DNA of 5,735 nt from Desulfuromonadaceae bacterium (GTDB taxonomy: Bacteria > Desulfobacterota > Desulfuromonadia > Desulfuromonadales > Geopsychrobacteraceae): the NCBI GenBank assembly GCA_016744555.1, contig JADGED010000164.1, positions 1-5,735 on the forward strand, read 5' to 3'. Under the pieces are notes generated by a model, which was not told where the DNA came from, did not search any database, and was given only the letters and a program-made list of their open reading frames with translations. The translations under genes were made by a program, and so were the position numbers. This document shows positions 1-5,731 of this stretch, piece by piece. How positions within the stretch are numbered: the stretch's first letter is position 1; each line of letters starts with the position of its first letter.

Positions 1-1658
1 AATTGACGCTTTATATAGCCCTCATACTTAACCGCTATCTCTACTTGTTCAAGCGCCTGCGGAGAAAAGCCTACCAGCTTTTCACACACCTCTTCCAGCC
101 TTGTCATAGCAATTTCTGGGCGGCGGAGAATTTGTTCTAAACTTAAACCGCTCTTCAAATTACCTAGCTCAAGCCTTGCAACTGCTTTTTTATTCGATGA
201 AGTAATGGTTGCAGATTTAACAATTTCGGTAATTGTTTCTACCTCTTCTTGTTTTGCGATAAATTTTTCCCAGCGGGTATCATCGACCAAACCAATATCA
301 CGACCTATTTTGGTTAGACGCTGGTCGGCATTGTCTTCCCGTAGCAATAGGCGATATTCAGAGCGCGAGGTAAACATTCTATATGGATCAGTCGTTGGCT
401 GTGTGATTAGATCATCTACCATAACCCCCAGGTAACCTTGATCACGTCCAATAACAATAGGCTCCTTCTCCTGACATTCGCGCGCGGCATTTATCCCCGC
501 AAGCAGCCCTTGTCCAGCAGCCTCCTCATAACCAGAGGTGCCGTTTATTTGCCCAGCATTGTACAACCCTGAAACCACCTTTGTCTCTAGACTAGCCTTA
601 AGTTGCATCGGCTCAACAAAATCGTACTCAATTGCATAACCAGGGCGCATCAACTCTACTTGCTCAAATCCAACCATGGAGCGGAAATATGCTAGTTGCA
701 CATCTGGTGGCAGCGAAGTAGATAAACCACTAGGGTACATCTCGCTACCACTTACCCCTTCTGGTTCAATAAATGACTGGTGACTTTTTTTATCAGGGAA
801 GCGGACGACTTTATCTTCTATTGAAGGGCAATAGCGTGGACCTACCCCCTCAATTACGCCAGAGAAAAGTGGTGAGCGGTCAAGACTTGCTCTAATTATA
901 TCGTGGGTTCGTTCATTGGTCTCAGCAATATAGCAGTCTACCTGCCGTCTCTCTATCTTATCGGTCATAAACGAAAATGGCTTTATTACCGCATCACCGG
1001 GTTGCCGATCGAGTCGATCAAAATCTATTGATCGTGCAGATAATCGTGCCGGGGTTCCGGTCTTCAAACGGCCTACCCTTAACCCCAGCGCTGCCAATGA
1101 TGCTGAAATCCCTTCAGCTGATGGCTCACCCGCGCGTCCACCCGCATAACTTTTTAAGCCAACATGAATAAGACCACGCATAAAGGTGCCGGTAGTTAGC
1201 ACAATAGTTTGACCAAAAAAGCTTATCTCTTCACGAGTTCTAACCCCAACAACACGACCTACCTCCACCAACAATTCATCAACCAGCCCTTGTTTCAAAT
1301 CCAACAAAGGCTCATTTTCAATTACATTCTTCATTCTGGCACTGTATGCCATCCTATCGGCCTGTGCCCTTGCCGCACGCACAGCTGGACCCTTACGGGT
1401 ATTCAAGCGTCGAAACTGAATTCCGGTTGCATCTATATTTATCCCCATCTCACCACCAAGGGCATCAATCTCGTGAACCAAGTGTCCTTTTGCCAAACCA
1501 CCAATGGAAGGGTTACACGACATTTGCGCAACGGTATCGAGACCAATAGTTAACAGAAGGGTACTGCACCCCATGCGTGCTGAGGCCAGTGCCGCTTCAC
1601 AACCTGCATGGCCGGCACCAACTACTATTACTTGATATTTCTTGCCATAATTTATCAT
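1..1658 (-). CDS. mnmG: tRNA uridine-5-carboxymethylaminomethyl(34) synthesis enzyme MnmG (GidA), C-terminus cut by window edge
   Basis: FAD-dependent partner of MnmE. The cytoplasmic complex installs the (carboxymethyl)aminomethyl group on C5 of wobble uridine 34 in tRNAs that read NNA/NNG codons. Translating the minus strand from the ATG at 1656-1658 gives 552 uninterrupted codons that follow the E. coli protein closely. Visible motifs are the N-terminal FAD-binding GAGHAG (residues 14-19), MSCNP with Cys48, LKTGTPARL (198-206), YCPSIEDK with Cys277, AGQINGTSGYEE (about 368-379), YRMFTSRSEYRL and the C-terminal YEGYIKRQ (545-552). Both conserved cysteines are present. Family length is about 620-630 residues, so roughly 70-80 residues of the helical C-terminal region (MnmE/tRNA contact) lie outside the window. 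The start gives the right spacing to the FAD motif; its Shine-Dalgarno is weak (GGTGA at 1663-1667, only 4 nt away). It lies 61 nt downstream of mnmE, and the gap contains a parS site. Confidence 0.97.
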   Translation of the reverse strand, partial: MINYGKKYQVIVVGAGHAGCEAALASARMGCSTLLLTIGLDTVAQMSCNPSIGGLAKGHLVHEIDALGGEMGINIDATGIQFRRLNTRKGPAVRAARAQADRMAYSARMKNVIENEPLLDLKQGLVDELLVEVGRVVGVRTREEISFFGQTIVLTTGTFMRGLIHVGLKSYAGGRAGEPSAEGISASLAALGLRVGRLKTGTPARLSARSIDFDRLDRQPGDAVIKPFSFMTDKIERRQVDCYIAETNERTHDIIRASLDRSPLFSGVIEGVGPRYCPSIEDKVVRFPDKKSHQSFIEPEGVSGSEMYPSGLSTSLPPDVQLAYFRSMVGFEQVELMRPGYAIEYDFVEPMQLKASLETKVVSGLYNAGQINGTSGYEEAAGQGLLAGINAARECQEKEPIVIGRDQGYLGVMVDDLITQPTTDPYRMFTSRSEYRLLLREDNADQRLTKIGRDIGLVDDTRWEKFIAKQEEVETITEIVKSATITSSNKKAVARLELGNLKSGLSLEQILRRPEIAMTRLEEVCEKLVGFSPQALEQVEIAVKYEGYIKRQ

Positions 1659-1673
1659 CTAATCACCAAACGT

Positions 1674-1699
1674 AAAAATGTTTCACGTGAAACATTTTT
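1674..1699. promoter_or_regulatory. parS: parS centromere site (ParB binding) in a 26-bp perfect palindrome
   Basis: Positions 1679-1694 read TGTTTCACGTGAAACA, a perfect match to the bacterial chromosomal parS consensus bound by ParB/Spo0J. Five A residues on the left (1674-1678) and five T residues on the right (1695-1699) extend it to a 26-bp perfect inverted repeat. It sits in the non-coding gap between the mnmE stop and the mnmG start. ParB loads at such sites, spreads over flanking DNA, and with ParA segregates the replication origin. Origin-proximal placement near mnmG-rsmG-parA-parB is typical. The T-rich right arm also makes it look like a terminator, but the helix leaves only the central few bases for a loop, so parS is the better reading. 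Confidence 0.93.
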
Positions 1700-1719
1700 C
1701 TCACTTTTAAAAAGCCTGG

Positions 1720-3084
1720 CTACTTACCAATACAAAAACCAGAAAAGATATCGTCCAAAAGATCCTCAGTTGTTGTTTCACCAGAAATCTGCCCCAAATT
1801 AAATAGGGCTTCGCGCAACTCAAACGCAACCAAATCTAAAGGTGACCCTTCTTGCAACAACAAAGAGGAGCGCTCAAGACTCTGTATACATAGACGCAAG
1901 GCCTCATAGTGACGGCGCTCTCCCAACATTACCGACTCTGACCCATGCAGATAGTCTCCCAACAAAAAATCGGCCAAACCTAACTTCAACCCATCTAAAC
2001 CGCTACTAGTTTTAGACGAAACGGGATAACAAGGCAAATCAGAAAAACCCAAATCAATACCCTGGTGCGCCACATCATCCTTAGTTAGAACTATAAAGGT
2101 TGATACTTGGTTACAAAGATTGTAGGCATGCAAGTCAAGAGCATCTATCTCCTTGGTACTATCTATCAATAGCAGCACTAAGTCGGCCTGAGAAATTTTA
2201 TCTTCCGCTCGACGAATACCTTCTACTTCAACCTCATCGGAAGAGCATCTAAGGCCAGCAGTATCCATTAAACGTACTGGTACCCCTGCTATAGTCATAC
2301 CTTCCTCAAGCAGGTCACGGGTAGTACCTGGAACAGAAGTTACTATCGCTCGGTCCTCACCCAGAAGTGCATTCATCAAAGAACTCTTGCCGACATTAGG
2401 TTGCCCAATCAACAAGATTGAAGCCCCATCTTTCAACACACGCCCAGCACCATAACTACCTGTTATTATTGATGAATCATCACAAACAGACTGAATTAAA
2501 TTGGTAAGAACGAGGACATCTTCGGCGGGCAAATCCTCTTCAGGAAAATCAATCCACGCTTCAGTCAAAACTAAAGCATGCTTTAACTTTGCAGTAAAAG
2601 AATAGATTTTCTTGCTCAAACTACCTTCTGCCTGTGACAGTGCTTGTTTAGCAGATGAAACAGACTTGGAATGAATAAGGCTTGAGACCGCTTCTGCTTG
2701 CGACAAATCTAACCGCCCATTTATATAGGCCCGATAAGTAAACTCGCCGGGTTCGGCTAAACGAATACCATCCGCAAGATAAAGGTCTAAAATGGATTTA
2801 ACTACCTGCTGACTGCCGTGACACTGAATTTCTACCACATCGTCACGAGTATAAGTACGCGGCGCAGCCATATAGACAGCCATAACCTCGTCAACCAGGC
2901 AACCATCGGGAGCAGATAGCTTGCCATGATAAAGGCGGTGTGATTCCAGGTTTTCAACTGTAGCTGTTGGGGTAAAAAAATGCTGAAGCGCAGAAAGGGC
3001 TTTAGCGCCTGAGATGCGAACGATAGCAACACCACCATCGCCTGGTGGTGTTGCTGGCGCTATAATTGTATCCGACGTATTCAT
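1720..3084 (-). CDS. mnmE: tRNA modification GTPase MnmE (TrmE)
   Basis: K+-stimulated GTPase that dimerises, binds a one-carbon tetrahydrofolate donor through its N-terminal domain and works with MnmG to modify tRNA wobble uridine. The 454-residue protein matches the family length. In order: N-terminal folate domain (DTIIAPATPPGDGGVAIVRISG, about 5-26; PRTYTRDDVVEIQCHG, 75-90); PGEFTYRAYINGRLDLSQAEA (112-132) opening the helical domain; and an inserted G domain with G1 GQPNVGKSS (227-235, including the K+-ligand-type Asn230), G2 GTTRD (253-257), G3 DTAGLR (274-279), Glu286 in DEVE matching the catalytic E. coli Glu282, G4 TKDD (334-337) and G5 SSK (356-358). It ends in the invariant FCIGK (450-454). 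G4 has Thr in place of the usual Asn of NKxD. The ATG at 3082-3084 is preceded by AGGGTG (3094-3099) at 9-nt spacing. It starts 16 nt after yidC. Confidence 0.98.
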   Translation of the reverse strand: MNTSDTIIAPATPPGDGGVAIVRISGAKALSALQHFFTPTATVENLESHRLYHGKLSAPDGCLVDEVMAVYMAAPRTYTRDDVVEIQCHGSQQVVKSILDLYLADGIRLAEPGEFTYRAYINGRLDLSQAEAVSSLIHSKSVSSAKQALSQAEGSLSKKIYSFTAKLKHALVLTEAWIDFPEEDLPAEDVLVLTNLIQSVCDDSSIITGSYGAGRVLKDGASILLIGQPNVGKSSLMNALLGEDRAIVTSVPGTTRDLLEEGMTIAGVPVRLMDTAGLRCSSDEVEVEGIRRAEDKISQADLVLLLIDSTKEIDALDLHAYNLCNQVSTFIVLTKDDVAHQGIDLGFSDLPCYPVSSKTSSGLDGLKLGLADFLLGDYLHGSESVMLGERRHYEALRLCIQSLERSSLLLQEGSPLDLVAFELREALFNLGQISGETTTEDLLDDIFSGFCIGK

Positions 3085-3100
3085 TCGACGTCACACCCTA

Positions 3101-4705
3101 CTAGTCAGGCTGGCGACGAATAAGGTACTGCTGCAAAATGGTCAACAAGTTATTGGTAAGCCAATATAAAACCAACCCTGCAGGAAAATTGAGAAACATA
3201 AAAGTAAATACGACCGGCATCATCAACATTATTTTCTCTTGTGTTGGATCCATGTTGGTAGGGGTCATTTTTTGTTGAAAAAACATCGTTACACCCATAA
3301 TAAGCGGTGTTACATAGTAAGGGTCTTTTGCTGATAAATCAGTAATCCACATCATAAACGGTGCATGGCGTAATTCAATAGAGCCAAGCAATACTCGATA
3401 GAGGGCAAAGAATACCGGAATTTGTATAACCATCGGTAAACATCCACCTAAAGGATTAACCTTATTATCCTTATAGAAAGACATCATTTCCTGATTTAAC
3501 TTTTGCTTATCACTACCATACTTCTCCCGCATCTTCTTCATTTCGGGCTGTAGTTTCTGCATCCCCTTCATCGACTTATAACTTTTTTGTGTTAAAGGCC
3601 AAAAGAGCAGCTTAATACAGATGGTTAATAAAATAACCGAAATTCCATAGTTACCGATAAAGTTATAAAAGAATTTCAAAACCACCATCAACGGCTTAGC
3701 CAATGGATGGAAGAAACCATAATGGATAGCATCTTTAAATTCGTGACCAGCAGCTACCAAATACTCATCTTGTTTTGGGCCAAAATAAGATGAGTAATTA
3801 AAGGTTGTCTTTTCGCCCGTCTGCAAGCTTATAAGTGGTGTAGTGAAGCGATTTTCTACATAACCTTCGCCCGCAGTTATAAATAGTTTATCAATCTGCT
3901 CACCTGGGTAAATAGCCTTTAAAAAATATTTACTCGTGTAACCGGACCAGACAGTATTTTCTTTGTAAATTTTTGGTGATTGGCCTAACTCCTCAGAATC
4001 GTCTTCTAGCAACTCTTCACCATTATAAGTAACTGGACCAATAAAAGAGTACATTTCAGCTTTGTCCTCTTTATCCCATGCTGATAACAAAGATAAATTA
4101 AGTTTGCCATTTACCAAGTCGGCATTGCTTATCAACTGAATAGACAAATCAAAAGAATAAGTAGTGGGATAAAAAGTATAATTTTTTATGATGGTTAAAG
4201 CGTCAGTTGAAGCTACAAAGGAAACCGTAACTTCCTCACCGTTTAATTCAATATTCTTTTTACCATCAGCAACTTTATAATTGAGGTTGGCTGGTAAATA
4301 GAGCCCATCACTACCTGATGTTATAAAAGAAGTTTGCTGGAAACTTTCGCCGTCAAAAATTTTAACGAAAGGAGAAGAAGAGTCATTCTCTTCACGATAT
4401 TGCTTCAACGCTATTAAATTAATTGCAGCACCAACAGAAGAAATTTCGATGTCATAATTAACAGATGATACAGTGAAAAAAGTTTCATCAACTACAGTAC
4501 TTAGGGGCTGTACATGATTTTTATCTACAGTAGTGGTAACTGCTACAGATTTATCTGCAACAACTTCAACATTAGTATCACTATTTGCTACTACTTGTTC
4601 CTCATTTATCTGAGGTACAGGTACTTGTGGCGCAAAAAAGAGACTATAACCTGACCAAAGTAAGACGATAAGTACAACGGCAAGGATAGTGCGGTTATTA
4701 TCCAT
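3101..4705 (-). CDS. yidC: Membrane protein insertase YidC (Oxa1 family, Gram-negative type)
   Basis: Inner-membrane insertase that inserts and folds membrane proteins alone or with SecYEG. The protein is 534 residues from the ATG at 4703-4705. An in-frame ATG 13 codons upstream (4744) lies inside yidD; I reject it because the nearer ATG has AGGA at 4714-4717 with 8-nt spacing and gives the usual MDNNRTILAVVL start. Visible parts: TM1 (about 7-24); a Thr/Val/Asp-rich linker; a large beta-rich periplasmic domain (to about 335); and the conserved Oxa1 core with TM segments at about 338-365, 422-442, 462-480 and 492-520. The core includes KLLFWPLTQKSYKSM, NPLGGCLPMVIQIPVFFALYR, QQKMTP and FPAGLVLYWLTNN. 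Lys365 sits where E. coli has the groove Arg366. It ends soon after the core (RRQPD), without a long basic tail. It follows yidD by 1 nt and precedes mnmE. Confidence 0.97.
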   Translation of the reverse strand: MDNNRTILAVVLIVLLWSGYSLFFAPQVPVPQINEEQVVANSDTNVEVVADKSVAVTTTVDKNHVQPLSTVVDETFFTVSSVNYDIEISSVGAAINLIALKQYREENDSSSPFVKIFDGESFQQTSFITSGSDGLYLPANLNYKVADGKKNIELNGEEVTVSFVASTDALTIIKNYTFYPTTYSFDLSIQLISNADLVNGKLNLSLLSAWDKEDKAEMYSFIGPVTYNGEELLEDDSEELGQSPKIYKENTVWSGYTSKYFLKAIYPGEQIDKLFITAGEGYVENRFTTPLISLQTGEKTTFNYSSYFGPKQDEYLVAAGHEFKDAIHYGFFHPLAKPLMVVLKFFYNFIGNYGISVILLTICIKLLFWPLTQKSYKSMKGMQKLQPEMKKMREKYGSDKQKLNQEMMSFYKDNKVNPLGGCLPMVIQIPVFFALYRVLLGSIELRHAPFMMWITDLSAKDPYYVTPLIMGVTMFFQQKMTPTNMDPTQEKIMLMMPVVFTFMFLNFPAGLVLYWLTNNLLTILQQYLIRRQPD

Positions 4706-4706
4706 T

Positions 4707-4940
4707 TTAAATATCCTGATTTTTAATTGAAGGCACCGGATCAAAACCTCCGGTATGGAAAGGATGGCATTTAAGCAATCTTATGCTGGCTAAATAAATT
4801 CCCCTTATAACACCATGAGTCTCAATGCTTTCTCGAGCATAACTTGAACAAGAAGGATAAAAACGGCATGCACGGGGTGTAAAGGGAGATATACAAGTAC
4901 TATAGATATCGATTAAAAATATAAATATTTTTTTAATCAT
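4707..4940 (-). CDS. yidD: Membrane protein insertion efficiency factor YidD
   Basis: Small membrane-associated protein (77 residues) of the DUF37/YidD family, reported to assist YidC-dependent insertion; its mechanism is not settled. The family signature is complete: an amphipathic N-terminal helix (residues 1-18), SPFTPRACRFYPSCSSYA (18-35) with the clustered cysteines, and RLLKCHPFHTGGFDPVP (54-70). Length is at the family norm (about 70-85). It starts 5 nt after the rnpA stop with no convincing Shine-Dalgarno, so translation is probably coupled to rnpA. It ends 1 nt before the yidC start, and its last codons contain the yidC ribosome binding site. This rnpA-yidD-yidC order is the standard one. 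Confidence 0.96.
   Translation of the reverse strand: MIKKIFIFLIDIYSTCISPFTPRACRFYPSCSSYARESIETHGVIRGIYLASIRLLKCHPFHTGGFDPVPSIKNQDI
4714..4717 (-). promoter_or_regulatory. yidC ribosome binding site inside the yidD 3' end
   Basis: The minus strand reads AGGA within the last codons of yidD, 8 nt before the ATG at 4703-4705. This decides the yidC start in favour of the MDNNRT form over the in-frame ATG at 4744, which would overlap yidD by 38 nt. Confidence 0.7.
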
Positions 4941-4945
4941 AGTTT

Positions 4946-5287
4946 TTACTTAGGTGGTAATTTGAAAGCACCACGTAATTCGTTGTTAGTATCGAAAGAA
5001 GAAATAGAAGCTGCCCCATGTCTAGCAATGACAGAATAATCTTTATTTACTTCCAACAAGCTTTTATGGGTACGAAAGAATTCACGAATCCTTCGCTTTA
5101 CCCTGTTCCTGTGAACCGCATTACCTACACGCCTACTAACTGTTATACCCAGCCGAGGATGAGAAATAGTGTTATCAGACATTAAAAGCACAAAATGGGG
5201 TGTATATTGCTTACACCCCATCTTGCCAAGTAATCGATATTCCCAAGATTTGCGTAACCGATAAAATCCAGGGTAACAATTATCCAT
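4946..5287 (-). CDS. rnpA: Ribonuclease P protein component
   Basis: Small basic protein subunit of RNase P that binds the catalytic RNA (rnpB) and pre-tRNA leaders during 5' maturation of tRNA. The protein is 113 residues, within the usual 110-130. The core is clear: YTPHFVLLM (28-36), PRLGITVSRRVGNAVHRNRVKRRIREFFR (44-72), which contains the RNR signature on the RNA-binding helix, then YSVIARHGAA (84-93). The N-terminus (residues 1-20) is less typical than the core: LRKSWEY stands in for the usual L-x-K-x-x-[DE]-F segment. The ATG at 5285-5287 lies 3 nt after the rpmH stop and has no strong Shine-Dalgarno, which suggests translational coupling. I see no better start. Confidence 0.96.
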   Translation of the reverse strand: MDNCYPGFYRLRKSWEYRLLGKMGCKQYTPHFVLLMSDNTISHPRLGITVSRRVGNAVHRNRVKRRIREFFRTHKSLLEVNKDYSVIARHGAASISSFDTNNELRGAFKLPPK

Positions 5288-5290
5288 AAA

Positions 5291-5443
5291 TTATTTTTTA
5301 GGAATTGATACCGTTAACGATTTACGACCACGTGCACGTCTATTATTGATAGACACACGACCGGCCTTGGATTGCATCTTCTTACGAAAGCCGTGGGTAC
5401 GCTTACGTTTGATTCTACTAGGTTGAAATGTTCGCTTAGACAT
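5291..5443 (-). CDS. rpmH: 50S ribosomal protein L34
   Basis: Very basic 50-residue protein of the large ribosomal subunit. The translation begins MSKRTFQPSRIKRKRTHGFR and continues through a KAGR segment (27-29 region) and NNRRARGRKSLTVS (33-46). The KRTFQPS start, THGFR and the RRxxGRxxLTVS end are the L34 signature. It is slightly longer than the usual 44-46 residues because of an extra Ser after the initiator Met and a SIPKK tail. The start at 5441-5443 has a near-ideal Shine-Dalgarno, the strongest in the window, as expected for the first gene of a ribosomal operon. It heads the cluster and its stop is 3 nt before rnpA. Too short for many gene finders, but unambiguous. Confidence 0.97.
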   Translation of the reverse strand: MSKRTFQPSRIKRKRTHGFRKKMQSKAGRVSINNRRARGRKSLTVSIPKK

Positions 5444-5450
5444 AATAATA

Positions 5451-5458
5451 TCCTCCTT
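5451..5458 (-). promoter_or_regulatory. rpmH ribosome binding site
   Basis: The minus strand reads AAGGAGGA, a near-perfect anti-16S match, 8 nt upstream of the rpmH ATG. It fixes the rpmH start. The downstream genes rnpA and yidD lack an equivalent, consistent with coupled translation. Confidence 0.9.
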
Positions 5459-5482
5459 CTTTTATACTGACAAAGCAGGCCA

Positions 5483-5510
5483 TTTATTCACAGTATTAAT
5501 TAAAAGTCAA
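5483..5510 (-). promoter_or_regulatory. Candidate sigma-70 type promoter for the rpmH operon
   Basis: On the minus strand there is TTGACT (5505-5510, five of six to TTGACA), a 16-bp spacer, and AATAAA (5483-5488, four of six to TATAAT). With these elements transcription would begin near 5476, giving a leader of about 33 nt that contains the strong ribosome binding site. The -10 overlaps a one-mismatch DnaA box at 5484-5492, so DnaA could occlude it. The assignment rests on sequence match alone. Confidence 0.55.
5484..5492 (+). promoter_or_regulatory. DnaA box (one mismatch)
   Basis: The plus strand reads TTATTCACA, differing from TTATCCACA at one position; E. coli-type relaxed consensus TTWTNCACA accepts it. 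It faces the perfect box at 5544-5552 in the opposite orientation, 51 bp away, and overlaps the candidate rpmH -10. Confidence 0.65.
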
Positions 5511-5543
5511 GAAACAAAGTGATAATAATATACTGGTAGATAT

Positions 5544-5552
5544 TGTGGATAA
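5544..5552 (-). promoter_or_regulatory. DnaA box (perfect)
   Basis: The minus strand reads TTATCCACA, the consensus high-affinity DnaA box (TGTGGATAA on the plus strand). It lies in the non-coding AT-rich region upstream of rpmH, where DnaA sites for origin firing or dnaA autoregulation are expected. Confidence 0.85.
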
Positions 5553-5554
5553 AT

Positions 5555-5560
5555 ATTATA
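5555..5560 (-). promoter_or_regulatory. Possible second upstream -10 element
   Basis: A perfect TATAAT on the minus strand ends 2 bp before the perfect DnaA box. No acceptable -35 is present at 16-18 bp spacing (the best offers match about two of six positions) and there is no extended TGn. In DNA this AT-rich a chance match is quite possible. Confidence 0.25.
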
Positions 5561-5613
5561 GTACAGAGCTTAACTTCAAACTAAATAAATTGTAAAATTT
5601 AAAAAAATTAAAT

Positions 5614-5627
5614 ATATAACGTTATAT
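5614..5627. repeat. 14-bp AT-rich palindrome
   Basis: ATATAACGTTATAT is a perfect inverted repeat within the A+T tract. It could be a protein site or a helically unstable element. In such AT-rich DNA short palindromes arise readily by chance. Confidence 0.4.
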
Positions 5628-5658
5628 TATTAATAACCATTGTATATAACAATAACCA
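5615..5658. repeat. Nested short direct repeats in the A+T tract
   Basis: TATAAC occurs at 5615-5620 and again at 5645-5650. AATAACCA occurs at 5632-5639 and 5651-5658, 19 bp apart. Together they give two rough copies of a TATAAC-then-AATAACCA pattern with different internal spacing. They might be weak iteron-like or initiator-binding repeats, or low-complexity coincidence. Confidence 0.35.
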
Positions 5659-5715
5659 AAATATCTACGATTTGAAGATTTCTCTGTTGTCTTTGTTCAA
5701 TGAAATTTGACATCA

Positions 5716-5731
5716 AAACAGCTAGCTGTTT
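5716..5731. repeat. 16-bp perfect palindrome, possible operator
   Basis: AAACAGCTAGCTGTTT is a perfect inverted repeat without spacer. A perfect -35 hexamer TTGACA (5707-5712, plus strand) begins 9 bp to its left, so the palindrome would fill the spacer of a rightward promoter, possibly that of dnaA. The matching -10 would fall at the window edge; TTCCTG at 5730-5735 does not fit with 17-bp spacing. Confidence 0.45.

Noticed and set aside
205..1553. Plus-strand open frames at 205-435, 977-1171, 1209-1553 and 1346-1549
   Set aside because: All are antisense to mnmG, whose minus-strand frame is uninterrupted and matches the family along its whole length. Their translations look like no known protein.
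1674..1699. Rho-independent terminator between mnmE and mnmG
   Set aside because: The repeat is fully symmetrical, is AT-rich outside its CACGTG centre and matches parS exactly. A terminator would also cut mnmG off from its usual partner.
1774..1789. Second parS-like sequence (12 of 16 matches)
   Set aside because: Only the left half-site is intact. It lies in codons for the conserved SGETTT segment of MnmE, so coding constraint explains it.
1608..1802. Plus-strand 64-codon open frame across the mnmE-mnmG gap
   Set aside because: It is antisense to the ends of two certain genes and reads through the parS palindrome (giving NVSRETF). No ribosome binding site or family resemblance.
2832..3038. 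Minus-strand 68-codon open frame
   Set aside because: Alternate-frame shadow of the conserved N-terminal domain of mnmE.
4706..4744. 13-residue N-terminal extension of YidC from the ATG at 4744
   Set aside because: It would overlap yidD and lacks a good ribosome binding site. The ATG at 4703-4705 has one and gives the normal family N-terminus.
5626..5710. Minus-strand 27-codon open frame beginning ATGTCAAAT in the intergenic region
   Set aside because: Very short, very AT-rich, no resemblance to anything known, and overlaps the repeat-rich candidate origin. Not distinguishable from chance.
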